64,000 nt of DNA from Sinorhizobium terangae (lineage in GTDB: Bacteria > Pseudomonadota > Alphaproteobacteria > Rhizobiales > Rhizobiaceae): contig NZ_WITC01000036.1 in NCBI RefSeq assembly GCF_009601505.1, forward strand, positions 466,127 through 530,126. The letters run 5' to 3'. Shown in pieces: positions 45,602 to 56,433 of the stretch; the stretch's first letter is position 1; every line of letters begins with the position of its first letter. A program made the translations under genes and the position numbers. Below the pieces are notes generated by a model, which was not told the origin of the DNA, made no database searches, and saw only the letters and a program-made list of their open reading frames with translations.

Positions 45602-45705
45602 GTCGTCCTCAATCGGGCTTGTGGAGGGCCCGTCTCCAGTTGATATCCGCCGCGCTTATGCACGGCAGGCAAAGTGCAATCAAGGGGGTGCGGGCGTACA
45701 ACGGA

Positions 45706-46098
45706 TCACGATGCCGGCTGCAGCAGATCCCAAAGATTGCCGAATGGGTCGGCAAACACCGCGACCGAGCCGTAGGCCTCATGGCGGGGCGCCTCGCGGA
45801 ATTCGACGCCGGCAGCCACCATCGCGGCGTGATCACGGGCAAAGTCGTCGGTGAACAGGAAGAAACCGACCCGGCCGCCGGTCTGGTTGCCGATCGCGGC
45901 CCGCTGCCGTTCATCCGCCGCCCTGGCGAGAAGCAAGGCGGTCTCCGTAGCACCTTTCGGCCGAACGAGAACCCAGCGCTTGCCGCTGCCGAGGTCCGTG
46001 TCCTCGATCAGGTCGAAACCGAGCTTGCCGCAATAAAAGGCGATGCCGTCGTCGTAGTCCGGCACGACGATGGTGACGCGGGCGACCGTCTGTTTCAT
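45706..46098 (-). CDS. VOC (glyoxalase/bleomycin resistance) superfamily protein
   Basis: A 130-residue vicinal-oxygen-chelate protein made of two beta-alpha-beta-beta-beta repeats (VTIVVPDYDDGIAFYCGKLGF and the C-terminal FADPFGNLWDLLQ). Substrate unknown; the family includes glyoxalase-like and antibiotic-binding proteins. Its start overlaps the murJ stop by ATGA. It is thus the last member of a glnD-murJ-VOC string. Confidence 0.86.
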   Translation of the reverse strand: MKQTVARVTIVVPDYDDGIAFYCGKLGFDLIEDTDLGSGKRWVLVRPKGATETALLLARAADERQRAAIGNQTGGRVGFFLFTDDFARDHAAMVAAGVEFREAPRHEAYGSVAVFADPFGNLWDLLQPAS

Positions 46099-47696
46099 GA
46101 CGCGTCGGGCTCCCGGCTGGCTGCAGTTTCGACGGCAGCCCTGCGCTTTAGATTGCGGCGAATCATGCCGAGACTCGCGCCGCCGAGACCGAAGGCGAAA
46201 GCGAAATAGATCACCATTGCCGCCGCCACCAACCCACAAAGGGTCACGGCTCGTGTCAAAAGCGGGGCGGCGGAGGAGAGCGGGAACGCCAGCCATTGGA
46301 TCGCAAAATGCAGCGCCACCGCCATGACCGCCGCCGCAACGATCAGGCGCGGAATCCGGGTCAACAGCGGAATGTCGCGCCCCCAATGGCCACGCCAGAC
46401 GAGGGTTGCGAACAACAGTATGGCATTCACCCAACCGGCGACGATCTCCGCCGTTGCAATACCGCTCGCGGCAAGCGTCGGAAACAGCGTCAGCGCCAGC
46501 GACACGTTCACCACCACGGAAATGGCGGCGAAGATCATCGGCGTGCGCGTGTCCTCGCGCGCGAAGAAGCCCGGAATGAACGCCTTGATCAGGACGAAGG
46601 CCGGCAGACCAAGGCCGTAGATCGCCAGGATGTGGCCGACCACGACGGTCGATTCCGCTGAGAACTTGCCGCGTTCGAAGAGCAGCCGGACGATCGGTTC
46701 CGACATGACAAGCAGCGCGGCGGCGGCCGGAAGCGTCAGGAACAGCGTGAACTCGACGGAGCGGTTCTGCAGGTTCGATGCCTCGTTGAGATTGCCGGCG
46801 CGCAGCGCCCGTGCAAGTTCCGGCAGCAGCACGGTCGCGACCGCGATGCCGACGACGCCGAGCGGGAGCTGGTAGATGCGGTCGGCATAGACGAGCGACG
46901 ACACGGCACCCGCTTTTGCGGAGGCGATATTGGTGTTGATCAGAAGGTTGATCTGCGTGATGCCGCCGGTGATTGCCGCCGGCAGCGCCAGCACCAGAAG
47001 CCGCCTGACATTCGCCGTCAGCCGCGGACGGCGAAGCCCGATCCGGATGCCGGCATTGCGCACCGCGAACCAGACGATCGCAAGCTGCACCAGCCCTGCA
47101 GCCAGAACGCCCCAGGAAAGCCCGTAACCGACGGCGACGGCGTTATGCCCGCCGTACCAGGCATAGGCAAGCACGCCGATCAGGATGACGTTCAGAAAAA
47201 CCGGCGCGATCGCGGCTGCGAAATAGCGGTGCAGCGAGTTCAGCATGCCCGCCATCATCGCCGCCAGCGACATGCAGGCGAGATAGGGGAACATGATCGT
47301 CGCGAAGGTTACGGTGCTTGCGAATTTAGCCGCGTCATTCGCAAAGCCCGGTGCGATCAGTTCCCTGACGATGAAGGGCATCGCCAGTTCCATGGCGATC
47401 GTCAGAATCAGGAGAACGGTGAAGAGCACACCGAAAACCTCTTCCGAGAAGCGCCGCGCACCGTCCATGCCGCGCGCTTCGATCTCCCTTGCAAAGAGCG
47501 GCACGAAGGCGGAGTTGAAGGCGCCTTCGGCGAAAAGCCGGCGGAAGGTGTTCGGCAGACGGAAGGCGGTGTTGAAGGCGTCGGCAACCGGTCCGGTGCC
47601 GAGCGCCGCCGCCATGAAGGTTTCGCGGACGAAGCCGAAGACGCGGCTTCCGAGCGTCGCGCCGCCGACGGTTGCAAATTTCTTGACCAGGCTCAT
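46095..47696 (-). CDS. murJ: Lipid II flippase MurJ
   Basis: A 533-residue inner-membrane protein with about 14 helices, of the MurJ/MviN family that moves lipid II across the membrane for peptidoglycan synthesis. The beginning ([22 protein letters not shown] and [22 protein letters not shown]) is highly typical. Start overlaps the glnD stop codon by 4 bp, and its own stop overlaps the VOC gene start. The glnD-murJ pairing is common in alphaproteobacteria. Confidence 0.95.
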   Translation of the reverse strand: MSLVKKFATVGGATLGSRVFGFVRETFMAAALGTGPVADAFNTAFRLPNTFRRLFAEGAFNSAFVPLFAREIEARGMDGARRFSEEVFGVLFTVLLILTIAMELAMPFIVRELIAPGFANDAAKFASTVTFATIMFPYLACMSLAAMMAGMLNSLHRYFAAAIAPVFLNVILIGVLAYAWYGGHNAVAVGYGLSWGVLAAGLVQLAIVWFAVRNAGIRIGLRRPRLTANVRRLLVLALPAAITGGITQINLLINTNIASAKAGAVSSLVYADRIYQLPLGVVGIAVATVLLPELARALRAGNLNEASNLQNRSVEFTLFLTLPAAAALLVMSEPIVRLLFERGKFSAESTVVVGHILAIYGLGLPAFVLIKAFIPGFFAREDTRTPMIFAAISVVVNVSLALTLFPTLAASGIATAEIVAGWVNAILLFATLVWRGHWGRDIPLLTRIPRLIVAAAVMAVALHFAIQWLAFPLSSAAPLLTRAVTLCGLVAAAMVIYFAFAFGLGGASLGMIRRNLKRRAAVETAASREPDAS

Positions 47697-50542
47697 GTTT
47701 CGGCTTTTGTCGTTTTGGAAGCATGTGAGGTGCGCGGCGCGGGAGCCGGCGCGATGATGCCGGAGGGCATGCGGTCACGGACCTCGTCGACCTCGCCCGC
47801 CAGCACTGCCTTGAGGCGCGCAGCGATGTGAGTCTGCCGGTTCTCGCTGGTGATCTTCGAGCCGACCAGATCGGTCACGTAGAAGGTGTCGATCACCTTC
47901 TCGCCGAATGTGGTGATATGGGCCGAGGCGATGTCGAGCGAGAGGTCGGATAGCACCGCCGTCACCTCGGAAAGAAGACCGGGCCGGTCGAGGCCTTCGA
48001 CCTCGATGACTGTGAACTTGTTCGACAGCGTGTTGCTGATCGTCACTTCCGGCGTGACGGTGAAGGCCTTGCTACGCTTCTTCACCCGGGTGCGGCTGGC
48101 GATCACTTCCGGCAGCCGCTTGCGGCCGGAAAGCACGTCCTCGATCAGCTTGCCGATGCTCGCCGCCCGGCGCATCTCGTCCTCGTCGACCGGAAATTCG
48201 CGGTTGACGAGGATCGTGTCCAATGCACGTCCGTCAGACGTCGTGAAGATCTGGGCGTCGACGATGTTGGCGCCCGCCGCCGCGCAGGCTCCCGCAATCA
48301 CCGTCAGCAGGCGCGGATGGTCCGGCGAAAGCACGGTGATTTCGGTGATGGCGTGGAACTGGTGCGTGCGCACCATGGTCGCCAGGGTCCTGCCGCCTCG
48401 GTCCGCATCGCGAATGAACTCCGCGTGCCGAACCTGATCCTCGAGCGCCACCGAAAGGAGATAAGGCTGATAATGCAGCCGGACATAAGCCTGGCGGTCT
48501 GCCTCGGGCCACCCGGTCAGCGCCTCCTCCAGCATGTGGGCCGCATGCTTTGCGCGCTCCTTTCGGGACAATTCCGAGAAGCCGCCGGAGAGTAGAAGCT
48601 CCGTCTCGTAGTAGAGCGTGCGCAGCAATTGTCCCTTCCAGCCGTTCCATACGCCGGGCCCCACCGCCCGGATGTCGCAGACCGTCAGGATGAGCAGCAT
48701 TTTCAGGCGGTCGAGCGACTGCACGCGTTCGGCGAAATCGACGATGGTCTTGCGATCGTTGAGGTCGCGGGTCTGGGCCACCATCGACATGGTGAGATGC
48801 TCCTCGACCAGCCAGACCACGGTTTCGGTCTGCTTCGGAGAAAGCCCCAGACGCGGGCAGAGCTTGCGCGCCACCTTGGCGCCGGCGACCGAGTGGTCCT
48901 CCGGCCGGCCCTTGGCAATATCGTGCAGCAGCACGGCGACATAGAGCGCCTCGCGATCCTCGATGCCCGGCATCAGCGTCGCCGAAAGCGGATGCGCCTC
49001 CTCCTCGATGCCGCGCTCGACGCGCGAGAGAATATCGACGGTGCGCAGCAGATGCTCGTCTACCGTGTAGTGATGATACATGTTGAACTGCATCATCGAC
49101 ACGATCTTGCCGAAATCCGGGATGAAGCGGCCAAGCACGCCGGACTCGTTCATGCGCCTCAGGATCAGTTCCGGATTACGTCTGGATGTCAGGATCGAAA
49201 GGAACAGCCTGTTGGCTTCTTCATTTTCGCGCAGTTGCGGCGTGATCAGGCTCAGCGAGCGGGTCACCTGCTTCAGCGCGGCCGGATGGAACTCCAGGCC
49301 GTTTATGTCAGCGACGTGGAAGAGCCGCAGAAGGTTTACCGGGTCGCGCTTGAAGACATCGGGGCTCGACAGCGTGATGCGTCCGCCATCGTCGACGAAG
49401 TCGAGCGTGCCGGCGATCTTGCGGGTGCGGTGCTTGAAACGGCTGATCACCCCGGAAATCCCCGGCGCGTCCTTCGCCTGCTGGTCCTCGAGTGCGGCGC
49501 AGAAGATGCGCGTCAAATCACCCACGTCCTTGGCGACGAGGAAGTAGTGCTTCATGAAGCGCTCGACAGCCGTGAGGCCGGGATGATCGTGATAGCCAAG
49601 CGCCTCGGCGATCTCGCGCTGTATGTCGAAGGACAGCCGCTCTTCCGCCTTGCCCGTCAGGAAATGCATGTGGCAGCGCACCGCCCAGAGGAAATCCTCC
49701 GATTTCTGGAAAAGCTTGTATTCCTGTCGCGACAGGACGCCGAGCTTGACGAGATCGGCCGAGTCCTTGACCCGGTAAAAATACTTGGCGATCCAGAACA
49801 GCGTGTGCAGATCGCGAAGCCCGCCCTTGCCCTCCTTGATGTTCGGCTCGACGAGATAGCGGGTGTCGCCCGCCTTGCGATGGCGCTGGTCGCGCTCGGC
49901 AAGCTTGGCGGCAATGAAATCGGGACCGGTATTGCGGACGATCTCGTGGTCGAAGCGCGTTTCGAGTTCGCTCGCCAGCGCCTCGGAGCCGCAGATGTAG
50001 CGGCATTCGAGGATCGCCGTGCGAATTGTCATGTCGGCGCGTGACAGCCGGATACATTCCTCGATCGTGCGCGTCGCATGACCGACCTTGAAGCCCAGGT
50101 CCCAGAGGATATAGAGCATGAACTCGATCGCCGGCTCCGCCCAGACCGCCTTTTTTGCAGGCAGCAGGAAGAGCAGGTCGATGTCTGACCCCGGCGCCAA
50201 AGTCCCGCGGCCGTAGCCGCCGACGGCCGTCACCGCGATGCGAGACGCCGCCGGCGCCTTCGCCGCATCGAAAACCTCGTTCAACACGAAATCATGCAGG
50301 AGAGTAATGAGTTGGTCCTGGAGCCAGGAGATGCGCTCGGCGCATTTGATCCCGGCGCCGTCGACAGCAAGCAACTCGCGCGCCTTGGCGCGGCCCGCAA
50401 GATTGGCCTGCTTGAATGCGGCAAGCAGGGCGTGGCGCATCGGTTCTCGCTGCTCCGCATGAGCAGAGGCGATAAAGCTGCATTTCGCTCTGAGCGCCGC
50501 AACATCGAGAATTTCGGGAAAGGAAGTTTCGTGTCTGGCCAT
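47693..50542 (-). CDS. glnD: Bifunctional uridylyltransferase/uridylyl-removing enzyme
   Basis: A 949-residue nitrogen sensor that adds and removes UMP on PII proteins. The nucleotidyltransferase motif [20 protein letters not shown] lies near residue 108, the HD domain has [16 protein letters not shown], and two ACT domains that sense glutamine end the protein. I use the start at MARHETSF (50542); an in-frame start 66 bp upstream is less like the family. The gene overlaps murJ. Upstream lies a 315-bp gap with repeats. Confidence 0.96.
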   Translation of the reverse strand: MARHETSFPEILDVAALRAKCSFIASAHAEQREPMRHALLAAFKQANLAGRAKARELLAVDGAGIKCAERISWLQDQLITLLHDFVLNEVFDAAKAPAASRIAVTAVGGYGRGTLAPGSDIDLLFLLPAKKAVWAEPAIEFMLYILWDLGFKVGHATRTIEECIRLSRADMTIRTAILECRYICGSEALASELETRFDHEIVRNTGPDFIAAKLAERDQRHRKAGDTRYLVEPNIKEGKGGLRDLHTLFWIAKYFYRVKDSADLVKLGVLSRQEYKLFQKSEDFLWAVRCHMHFLTGKAEERLSFDIQREIAEALGYHDHPGLTAVERFMKHYFLVAKDVGDLTRIFCAALEDQQAKDAPGISGVISRFKHRTRKIAGTLDFVDDGGRITLSSPDVFKRDPVNLLRLFHVADINGLEFHPAALKQVTRSLSLITPQLRENEEANRLFLSILTSRRNPELILRRMNESGVLGRFIPDFGKIVSMMQFNMYHHYTVDEHLLRTVDILSRVERGIEEEAHPLSATLMPGIEDREALYVAVLLHDIAKGRPEDHSVAGAKVARKLCPRLGLSPKQTETVVWLVEEHLTMSMVAQTRDLNDRKTIVDFAERVQSLDRLKMLLILTVCDIRAVGPGVWNGWKGQLLRTLYYETELLLSGGFSELSRKERAKHAAHMLEEALTGWPEADRQAYVRLHYQPYLLSVALEDQVRHAEFIRDADRGGRTLATMVRTHQFHAITEITVLSPDHPRLLTVIAGACAAAGANIVDAQIFTTSDGRALDTILVNREFPVDEDEMRRAASIGKLIEDVLSGRKRLPEVIASRTRVKKRSKAFTVTPEVTISNTLSNKFTVIEVEGLDRPGLLSEVTAVLSDLSLDIASAHITTFGEKVIDTFYVTDLVGSKITSENRQTHIAARLKAVLAGEVDEVRDRMPSGIIAPAPAPRTSHASKTTKAET

Positions 50543-50627
50543 GAAGTGCCGAGGGGCGTCCTGTCCGACTGGTTGTGTATTCCGCTGCATCTGCCAGCGC
50601 TCCTGCATGTCGCCGTGGACTGGCCGG

Positions 50628-50707
50628 AAACATGCAGCATTTCAAAATGCCACGTCCTCAAGGTGCCATGCCGACCTTTGCACGTCTGAAGGCGCACGGC
50701 GCCGTAG
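50628..50707 (-). repeat. Degenerate RIME-like repeat, reverse orientation
   Basis: ACATGCAGCATTTCAAAATG through CTTTGCACGTCTGAAGGCGC to GCCGTAG follows the order of copy 1 at 7506-7604, with many mismatches; the outer module is incomplete. Confidence 0.5.
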
Positions 50708-50763
50708 AAGACACGCGGCGCTGTATAGCCTTTCTATCCCGCAAATAACAGGAAAAATCGGCT

Positions 50764-50828
50764 TGCAGCGCCGCGCGTCTTTTCAGACGCTCAGAGGACG
50801 CTGCAGCACTTTGAGTTGGCGCATGCAA
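50764..50828 (+). repeat. Partial RIME-like repeat, forward orientation
   Basis: TGCAGCG and CGCTGCA enclose GCGCGTCT/AGACGC. ACTTTGAGTTGGCGCATGC then continues like the start of palindrome 2 of the full copies. The second palindrome is otherwise missing. Confidence 0.6.
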
Positions 50829-50857
50829 CAGCCGGTCGATGCCGCGCTCAAGCAAGG

Positions 50858-53605
50858 TCAGCGGGCATCCAGCTGTTTCTTCAGCGAATAGAGCGCGTCG
50901 AGGGCATCGCGCGGCGTCATGTCGTCGGGATTAAGCGCCTTCAGCGCCTCCTCGACCTTCGAAGGGCCAGCCCTTGTTGCCGCCTCCTCCCGCCGGATTG
51001 CCACCTGGAAAAGCGGCAGGTCGTCGATCAGCTGGCTCGCCGGGTTCTTGCGGTCGGCGTCCTCGAGCTTGGCAAGTACGTCCTTCGCCCGCGCCACGAC
51101 CGATGCCGGCAGACCGGCAAGCCGGGCGACCTGGATCCCGTAGGACCGGTCGGCGGCACCGGGACCGACCTCGTGCAGGAAGATCACGTCACCGTCCCAT
51201 TCCTTGACCCGCATCGTCGCGTTCGAAAGGCGGCCGAGCTTTTCGGAAAGCACCGTCAGTTCGTGGAAATGCGTGGCGAAGAGCCCGCGGCAACGATTGA
51301 CCTCGTGCAGGTGCTCGACCGCGGCCCAAGCAATCGAGAGGCCGTCGAAGGTTGCGGTGCCGCGGCCGATCTCGTCGAGGATCACCAGCGAGCGGTCCGT
51401 CGCCTGATTGAGGATCGCCGCCGTCTCGACCATCTCGACCATGAAGGTCGAGCGGCCGCGGGCGAGATCGTCGGACGCGCCGACGCGGGAGAAGAGACGG
51501 TCGACAATGCCGATATGCGCCGCCGCTGCCGGAACGAACGACCCCATCTGCGCCATGATGGCAATCAGCGCATTCTGGCGCAGGAAGGTCGATTTACCGC
51601 CCATGTTGGGACCCGTGAGCAGCCAGATTGCCCCGCCCTCGTAACCTTCCGGAGGCGACAGGTCACAGCCGTTGGCAACGAAGGCGTTGGCCGCCTGACG
51701 CCGGAGCGCCTGTTCGACGACCGGATGACGCCCGCCATCGATCGTAAACATCCGCGAGCGGTCGACGACGGGGCGTGCATAGTTCTGCTCTTCGGCAAGG
51801 ACGGCGAGGCCGGTCGAGACATCAAGCGTTGCGAGCGCGAGTGCTGCGGCCTTGATCGCCTCGGCATGCACGACGACCTCGCCCGCCATCGCCTCGAACG
51901 CTTCGAGTTCGATCGCAAGTGCCCGGTCCGCCGCATTGGCGATCTTGGTTTCCAGTTCCGCGAGCTCGGTCGTCGTGAACCGCATGGCATTCGCCATGGT
52001 CTGGCGGTGTATGAAGCGCGCGCGCCCGGCGTCCGTGTCGGTCATCGCGCCGGCGTTTCCCGCCGTCACCTCGATGAAATAACCAAGCACGTTGTTGTGC
52101 TTGATTTTCAGCGATTTGATCCCGGTTTCCTCGCAATATTGCAGCTGCAGGCCCGCAATCACCCGGCGCGACTGATCGCGCAACGCCCGCATCTCATCGA
52201 GTTCGCCATGCGCTCCTTCGCGCACGAAGCCGCCGTCGCGCTTCAACAGCGGGAGTTCTTCCGCGAGCATCGACTCGAGTCTGTCGAGCAACGCCTCCGG
52301 CAATGCGTCGATCGCGGCATGCGCCTCGGTCAGTTCTGTCGAGAGGCTGCCGCGCGACAGCAGCGCCGATATCGCTGCTGCGGCCCGAAGCCCGGCCTTT
52401 ATCGCTCCAAGATCACGCGGGCCGCCACGGCCGAGCGCCAGCCGCGACAGCGCGCGCGGCATGTCGGGCGCGCGCCGCAAGGCGTCGCGCAGGTCCGTCG
52501 CGAAACTCGGCTGGTCGGCCAGGACCTCGATCGAATCGAGCCGGGTGTTGATCCGATCGGGATCGGTCAGCGGCGACATCAGCCGCTCCGCGAGAAGCCG
52601 TGCGCCGCCGCTCGTCACCGTTCGGTCTAGGGCTCGGAGCAACGTTCCCTCGCGGGCGCCGGAAAGCGTCTTGACCAGCTCGAGGTTCGCGCGGGTCGCC
52701 GGATCGATGAAGAGCGTCGAAGCGGCGCTTTCTCGCTCCGGAATCCCGAGCGCCGGGCGTTCGGCGAGCTGAGTCTTCTCGACATAGGAGATCGCGGCCG
52801 AAGCCGCCGCGAGCTCGGCGCGCGAAAAGCTGCCGAAGCCGTCAAGGGTCTTCACCCCATAATAGCGGGCAATGCGGCCTTCCGCTGTCGCACTGTCGAA
52901 CAGCACGGCCGGCTGCGGCACCGCGACTCGGCCGAGCACGTCGAAAACCGGCCGGAGCTCCGGATCGTGAAAAACGGTATCCGGCAGGATGAGTTCCCGC
53001 GGCTCGATGCGCAGTATGTCGGCGAGCAAGCGGCCCTCGGCCGTCTCGGCAAGGCGGAAGATGCCCGTCGAAATGTCGATCCAGGCGAGCGCATAGGCCG
53101 GTTCCGAGCCGCTGCGGATGCGGGCAAGCGCCATCAGATAGTTCGATTCTGCCGGCGAAAGCAGCTTGTCCTCGGTGATCGTTCCGGGCGTCACCAGCCG
53201 GACAACGTCACGGCGCACGACCGACTTGCTGCCGCGCTTCTTCGCTTCGGCCGGATCCTCGATCTGCTCGCAGACGGCGACCCGAAAGCCGAGGGCGATC
53301 AGCTTCTGCAGATAGTCGTCGGCTGCGTGAACCGGCACGCCGCACATCGGGATCTCCTGGCCCAGGTGCTGGCCGCGCTTCGTCAGCGTGATCCCGAGCG
53401 CGCGGGAGGCTTCGACCGCATCCTGGAAGAACAGCTCGTAAAAGTCGCCCATCCGGTAGAACAACAGCGAATCCGGATTGTTCGCTTTGATCTCGATGTA
53501 CTGCTCCATCATCGGAGTCGCGGTCGAGCGGCTCTCCTCGCTCGCCAGATCGGACACGGAAAGGACATCGCCCGTGCGGCTCGATGGGTCTGTCACGAAA
53601 TTCAT
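50858..53605 (-). CDS. mutS: DNA mismatch repair protein MutS
   Basis: A 915-residue mismatch sensor. The N-terminal mismatch-binding [11 protein letters not shown] element sits near residue 50. The Walker [11 protein letters not shown] and Walker [16 protein letters not shown] motifs are in the C-terminal ATPase. It has the usual length for alphaproteobacteria. It is divergent from the malic enzyme gene. MutL is not in the window. Confidence 0.97.
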   Translation of the reverse strand: MNFVTDPSSRTGDVLSVSDLASEESRSTATPMMEQYIEIKANNPDSLLFYRMGDFYELFFQDAVEASRALGITLTKRGQHLGQEIPMCGVPVHAADDYLQKLIALGFRVAVCEQIEDPAEAKKRGSKSVVRRDVVRLVTPGTITEDKLLSPAESNYLMALARIRSGSEPAYALAWIDISTGIFRLAETAEGRLLADILRIEPRELILPDTVFHDPELRPVFDVLGRVAVPQPAVLFDSATAEGRIARYYGVKTLDGFGSFSRAELAAASAAISYVEKTQLAERPALGIPERESAASTLFIDPATRANLELVKTLSGAREGTLLRALDRTVTSGGARLLAERLMSPLTDPDRINTRLDSIEVLADQPSFATDLRDALRRAPDMPRALSRLALGRGGPRDLGAIKAGLRAAAAISALLSRGSLSTELTEAHAAIDALPEALLDRLESMLAEELPLLKRDGGFVREGAHGELDEMRALRDQSRRVIAGLQLQYCEETGIKSLKIKHNNVLGYFIEVTAGNAGAMTDTDAGRARFIHRQTMANAMRFTTTELAELETKIANAADRALAIELEAFEAMAGEVVVHAEAIKAAALALATLDVSTGLAVLAEEQNYARPVVDRSRMFTIDGGRHPVVEQALRRQAANAFVANGCDLSPPEGYEGGAIWLLTGPNMGGKSTFLRQNALIAIMAQMGSFVPAAAAHIGIVDRLFSRVGASDDLARGRSTFMVEMVETAAILNQATDRSLVILDEIGRGTATFDGLSIAWAAVEHLHEVNRCRGLFATHFHELTVLSEKLGRLSNATMRVKEWDGDVIFLHEVGPGAADRSYGIQVARLAGLPASVVARAKDVLAKLEDADRKNPASQLIDDLPLFQVAIRREEAATRAGPSKVEEALKALNPDDMTPRDALDALYSLKKQLDAR

Positions 53606-53707
53606 GATTGTTCCAAAAAAAGAGATGTCACACTATCCGCAAGCATTTATAGACGACAATAACAAAGAGGCTGACCTCGGCGGTCGCCCACAGGAGGTTG
53701 AGGAAAC

Positions 53708-55993
53708 ATGCCGGCTACCGACAAGACCGACCGCACGATGACAAGCGTCACCGCCCAGGAAGCGCTCGATTTCCACTCACAAGGTCGGCCCGGAAAACTG
53801 GAGATCGCCCCGACGAAGGCGATGGCGACTCAGCGCGACCTGTCGCTCGCCTACTCGCCCGGCGTCGCCGTGCCCGTGAAGGCGATTGCCGAAAACCCGG
53901 CAACCGCCTATGACTACACCACGCGCGGCAACATGGTTGCGGTGATTTCCAACGGTACCGCGATCCTCGGCCTCGGCAATCTCGGTGCGCTTGCCTCGAA
54001 GCCGGTCATGGAGGGCAAGTCCGTCCTGTTCAAGCGATTTGCCGACGTCGATTCGATCGACCTCGAGGTCGACACCGAGAATGTCGACGAATTCGTCAAC
54101 TGCGTGCGCTTTCTCGGACCGTCTTTCGGGGGCATCAACCTCGAGGACATCAAGGCGCCGGACTGTTTCATCATCGAGCAGCGGCTGCGCGAGGTCATGG
54201 ACATTCCCGTGTTCCATGACGACCAGCATGGCACTGCAATCATCGCCGCCGCCGGCCTCATCAATGCGCTGACGCTCACGGGGCGTGACTTCAAGACGAC
54301 CAGGCTCGTCTGCAACGGCGCGGGCGCCGCGGCCATCGCCTGTATCGAGCTCATCAAGGCGATGGGCTTCAACGGGGAAAACGTCATTCTCTGCGATACC
54401 AAGGGGGTGATCTACAAGGGCCGCACGGACGGGATGAACCAGTGGAAGTCGGCGCACGCGGTCGACACCGACCGCCGGACGCTGGCCGAAGCGCTCGAGG
54501 GCGCTGACGTGTTCTTCGGCCTGTCGGCAAAGGGTGCGCTCTCGACGGAGATGGTGCTTTCCATGGCGCCGAAACCAATCATTTTCGCCATGGCCAATCC
54601 GGATCCCGAAATCACGCCCGAGGAAGTCGCCCGCATTCGCGACGACGCGATCGTCGCGACCGGCCGTTCCGACTACCCGAACCAGGTCAACAACGTTCTC
54701 GGTTTCCCCTATATCTTCCGCGGCGCCCTCGACGTGCGCGCCTCGACGATCAACGACGCCATGAAGATCGCCGCGGCGGAAGCCCTTGCGAGCCTTGCGA
54801 AGGAAGACGTGCCCGACGAGGTTGCCGCCGCCTATCAGGGCAACAGGCCGCGTTTCGGGCCGCAATACATCATTCCTGTTCCCTTCGATCCGCGCCTGAT
54901 CTCGGCCATTCCGATTGCCGTTGCGAAGGCGGCCATGGAAACGGGCGTCGCGCACAAGCCGATAACCGACCTTTCCGACTACGCCCAGCAGCTTTCGGCG
55001 CGGCGCGACCCGATCGCCTCGACGCTTCAGCGCATCTTCGAACGCGTCCGCCGCCAGCCGAAGCGCATCGTCTTTGCCGAAGGCGAAGAGGTGCAGATGA
55101 TGCGCTCCGCGATCGCCTATGCCAACCAGGCGCTCGGCATGGCAATCCTGCTCGGGCGCGAGGAGCAGATGCGCGAAACCGCCGAGCGGGAAGGCATCGA
55201 CCTCAACCGCGCCGGCATCCAGATCGTCAACGCACGCCTCTCCAAGCGCGTCGGCGCCTATACGGATTTCCTCTATGCCCGGCTCCAGCGCAAGGGCTAC
55301 CTTCACCGCGACGTGCAGCGGCTAATCAACAACGACCGTAACCACTTCGCCGCCTGCATGGTGGCGCTCGGCGACGCCGACGGCATGGTGACGGGCCTGA
55401 CGCGAAACTATTCGACCGCGCTCGAAGACGTGCGCCGCTGCATCGACGCCAAGCCCGGCCACCGGGTCATCGGCGTATCGATCGCGCTCTGCCGCGGCCG
55501 CACGGTACTCGTCGCCGACACGGCGGTCCACGACATGCCGACGGCCGAGGAATTGGCCGACATCGCCGAGGAAGCCGCCGGGCTCGCCAAGCGCCTTGGC
55601 TATGTGCCGCGCGTCGCGATGCTCGCCTATTCGACCTTCGGCCACCCCTCGGGCGAGCGCTCCGAACGGGTCCGCGAGGCCGTGAAGATCCTCGACAGGC
55701 GCCGCGTCGATTTCGAGTTTGACGGCGAGATGGCCGCCGATGTGGCGCTCAATGCCCGGGTCATGGAGCAATATCCGTTCTGCCGCCTTTCCGGCACCGC
55801 CAACGTGCTGGTCATGCCGGCGTTCCACTCGGCCTCGATCTCGACCAAAATGCTGCAGGAACTGGGTGGCTCGACGGTTATCGGCCCGCTGCTCGTCGGT
55901 CTCGACAAGTCGGTGCAGATCGCCTCGCTGTCGGCAAAGGATTCGGACCTCGTCAACCTGGCGGCGATCGCCGCATACAATGCCGGAACCTGA
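53708..55993 (+). CDS. tme: NADP-type malic enzyme with C-terminal phosphotransacetylase-like domain
   Basis: A 761-residue chimeric malic enzyme converting malate to pyruvate and CO2. The catalytic domain spans about residues 1-425 (AYSPGVAVPVKAI, PVFHDDQHGTAI, the NAD(P) fold at LVCNGAGAAAIACIE, and NPDPEITPEE). The rest is a phosphotransacetylase-like domain (about 440-755) that in characterised rhizobial malic enzymes lacks acetyltransferase activity and affects regulation. Position next to mutS and olsB favours Tme over the NAD-dependent Dme. CAGGAGGTTGAGGAAAC precedes the ATG. Confidence 0.92.
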   Translation: MPATDKTDRTMTSVTAQEALDFHSQGRPGKLEIAPTKAMATQRDLSLAYSPGVAVPVKAIAENPATAYDYTTRGNMVAVISNGTAILGLGNLGALASKPVMEGKSVLFKRFADVDSIDLEVDTENVDEFVNCVRFLGPSFGGINLEDIKAPDCFIIEQRLREVMDIPVFHDDQHGTAIIAAAGLINALTLTGRDFKTTRLVCNGAGAAAIACIELIKAMGFNGENVILCDTKGVIYKGRTDGMNQWKSAHAVDTDRRTLAEALEGADVFFGLSAKGALSTEMVLSMAPKPIIFAMANPDPEITPEEVARIRDDAIVATGRSDYPNQVNNVLGFPYIFRGALDVRASTINDAMKIAAAEALASLAKEDVPDEVAAAYQGNRPRFGPQYIIPVPFDPRLISAIPIAVAKAAMETGVAHKPITDLSDYAQQLSARRDPIASTLQRIFERVRRQPKRIVFAEGEEVQMMRSAIAYANQALGMAILLGREEQMRETAEREGIDLNRAGIQIVNARLSKRVGAYTDFLYARLQRKGYLHRDVQRLINNDRNHFAACMVALGDADGMVTGLTRNYSTALEDVRRCIDAKPGHRVIGVSIALCRGRTVLVADTAVHDMPTAEELADIAEEAAGLAKRLGYVPRVAMLAYSTFGHPSGERSERVREAVKILDRRRVDFEFDGEMAADVALNARVMEQYPFCRLSGTANVLVMPAFHSASISTKMLQELGGSTVIGPLLVGLDKSVQIASLSAKDSDLVNLAAIAAYNAGT

Positions 55994-55995
55994 CG

Positions 55996-56013
55996 GAAAC
56001 GGTGCACCGTTTC
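55996..56013. repeat. 18-bp perfect palindrome after tme
   Basis: GAAACGGTGCACCGTTTC starts 2 bp past the tme stop codon. It may be a transcript-end hairpin or a protein site. Confidence 0.45.
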
Positions 56014-56090
56014 GAGACAGGCGCTGTATCGGCCGAAAACATTGCCTGGCGGAACGTACAGCAATGACACACGTATTTCCAATAAAACAA

Positions 56091-56130
56091 GAGCCCACTT
56101 CTCCGGCAAAGGAAGTGGGCTCAATCTTTT
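56091..56130 (+). terminator. Intrinsic terminator downstream of tme
   Basis: GAGCCCACTTC and GAAGTGGGCTC form an 11-bp perfect stem with a 10-nt loop followed by AATCTTTT. It lies 97 bp beyond the tme stop codon. Confidence 0.85.
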
Positions 56131-56302
56131 ATGGCAGATCCATCGCTTAGGTCATAAAAATCAGAGGAATTTGATTGCAAAATACGCGCCCCCAGACGCA
56201 TTGCAAATCTTTCCCTTTATTTTTTACATTCCTTCGTCATGAAATCCAGATCAACCATGGAAATACACTTTGATCCTTCACCAAGGAAAGTCAAACACAT
56301 CC

Positions 56303-56317
56303 TTAACAACTGGTTAA
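56303..56317. promoter_or_regulatory. TTAA-N7-TTAA site (CtrA-type)
   Basis: TTAACAACTGGTTAA matches the full CtrA box pattern. No annotated gene starts nearby, so its target, if any, would be a small RNA or micro-protein. Confidence 0.35.
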
Positions 56318-56335
56318 TACTGCAGTCGGCCGCAT

Positions 56336-56433
56336 AAAGCGTGTCGCGCTCAATCGGACGCATGCAATGCGCTTTAAATGTTTTTGTGCAGGACATTGGC
56401 CCAAAACCGCTGCGCACTTTTGGGCGACATGCA
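56336..56433. repeat. Degenerate double-hairpin intergenic repeat after olsB
   Basis: AAAGCG/CGCTTT encloses a degenerate stem (56336-56375). GCCCAAAA and TTTTGGGC then form an 8-bp stem around CCGCTGCGCAC. This layout recalls a frequent Rhizobiaceae intergenic repeat. It abuts the olsB stop codon and may end its transcript. Confidence 0.5.

Larger units (their letters stand above)
50543..50857. other. 315-bp gap between mutS and glnD
   Basis: The gap contains two degenerate RIME-like repeats (50628-50707 and 50764-50828) in opposite orientation. It presumably also holds the glnD promoter. No coding sequence is evident. Confidence 0.6.
55994..56433. other. 440-bp AT-rich gap between convergent tme and olsB
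   Basis: From the tme side it holds an 18-bp palindrome (55996-56013), an intrinsic terminator (56091-56130), an AT-rich stretch with no convincing gene, a TTAA-N7-TTAA site (56303-56317) and a degenerate hairpin repeat (56336-56433). A minus-strand micro-frame of 27 codons (56217-56300) starts just after that site; I do not count it as a gene. Confidence 0.6.

Noticed and set aside
56217-56417. 66-codon minus-strand frame after olsB
   Set aside because: Overlaps the hairpin repeat, has no good ribosome site and no recognisable protein features.
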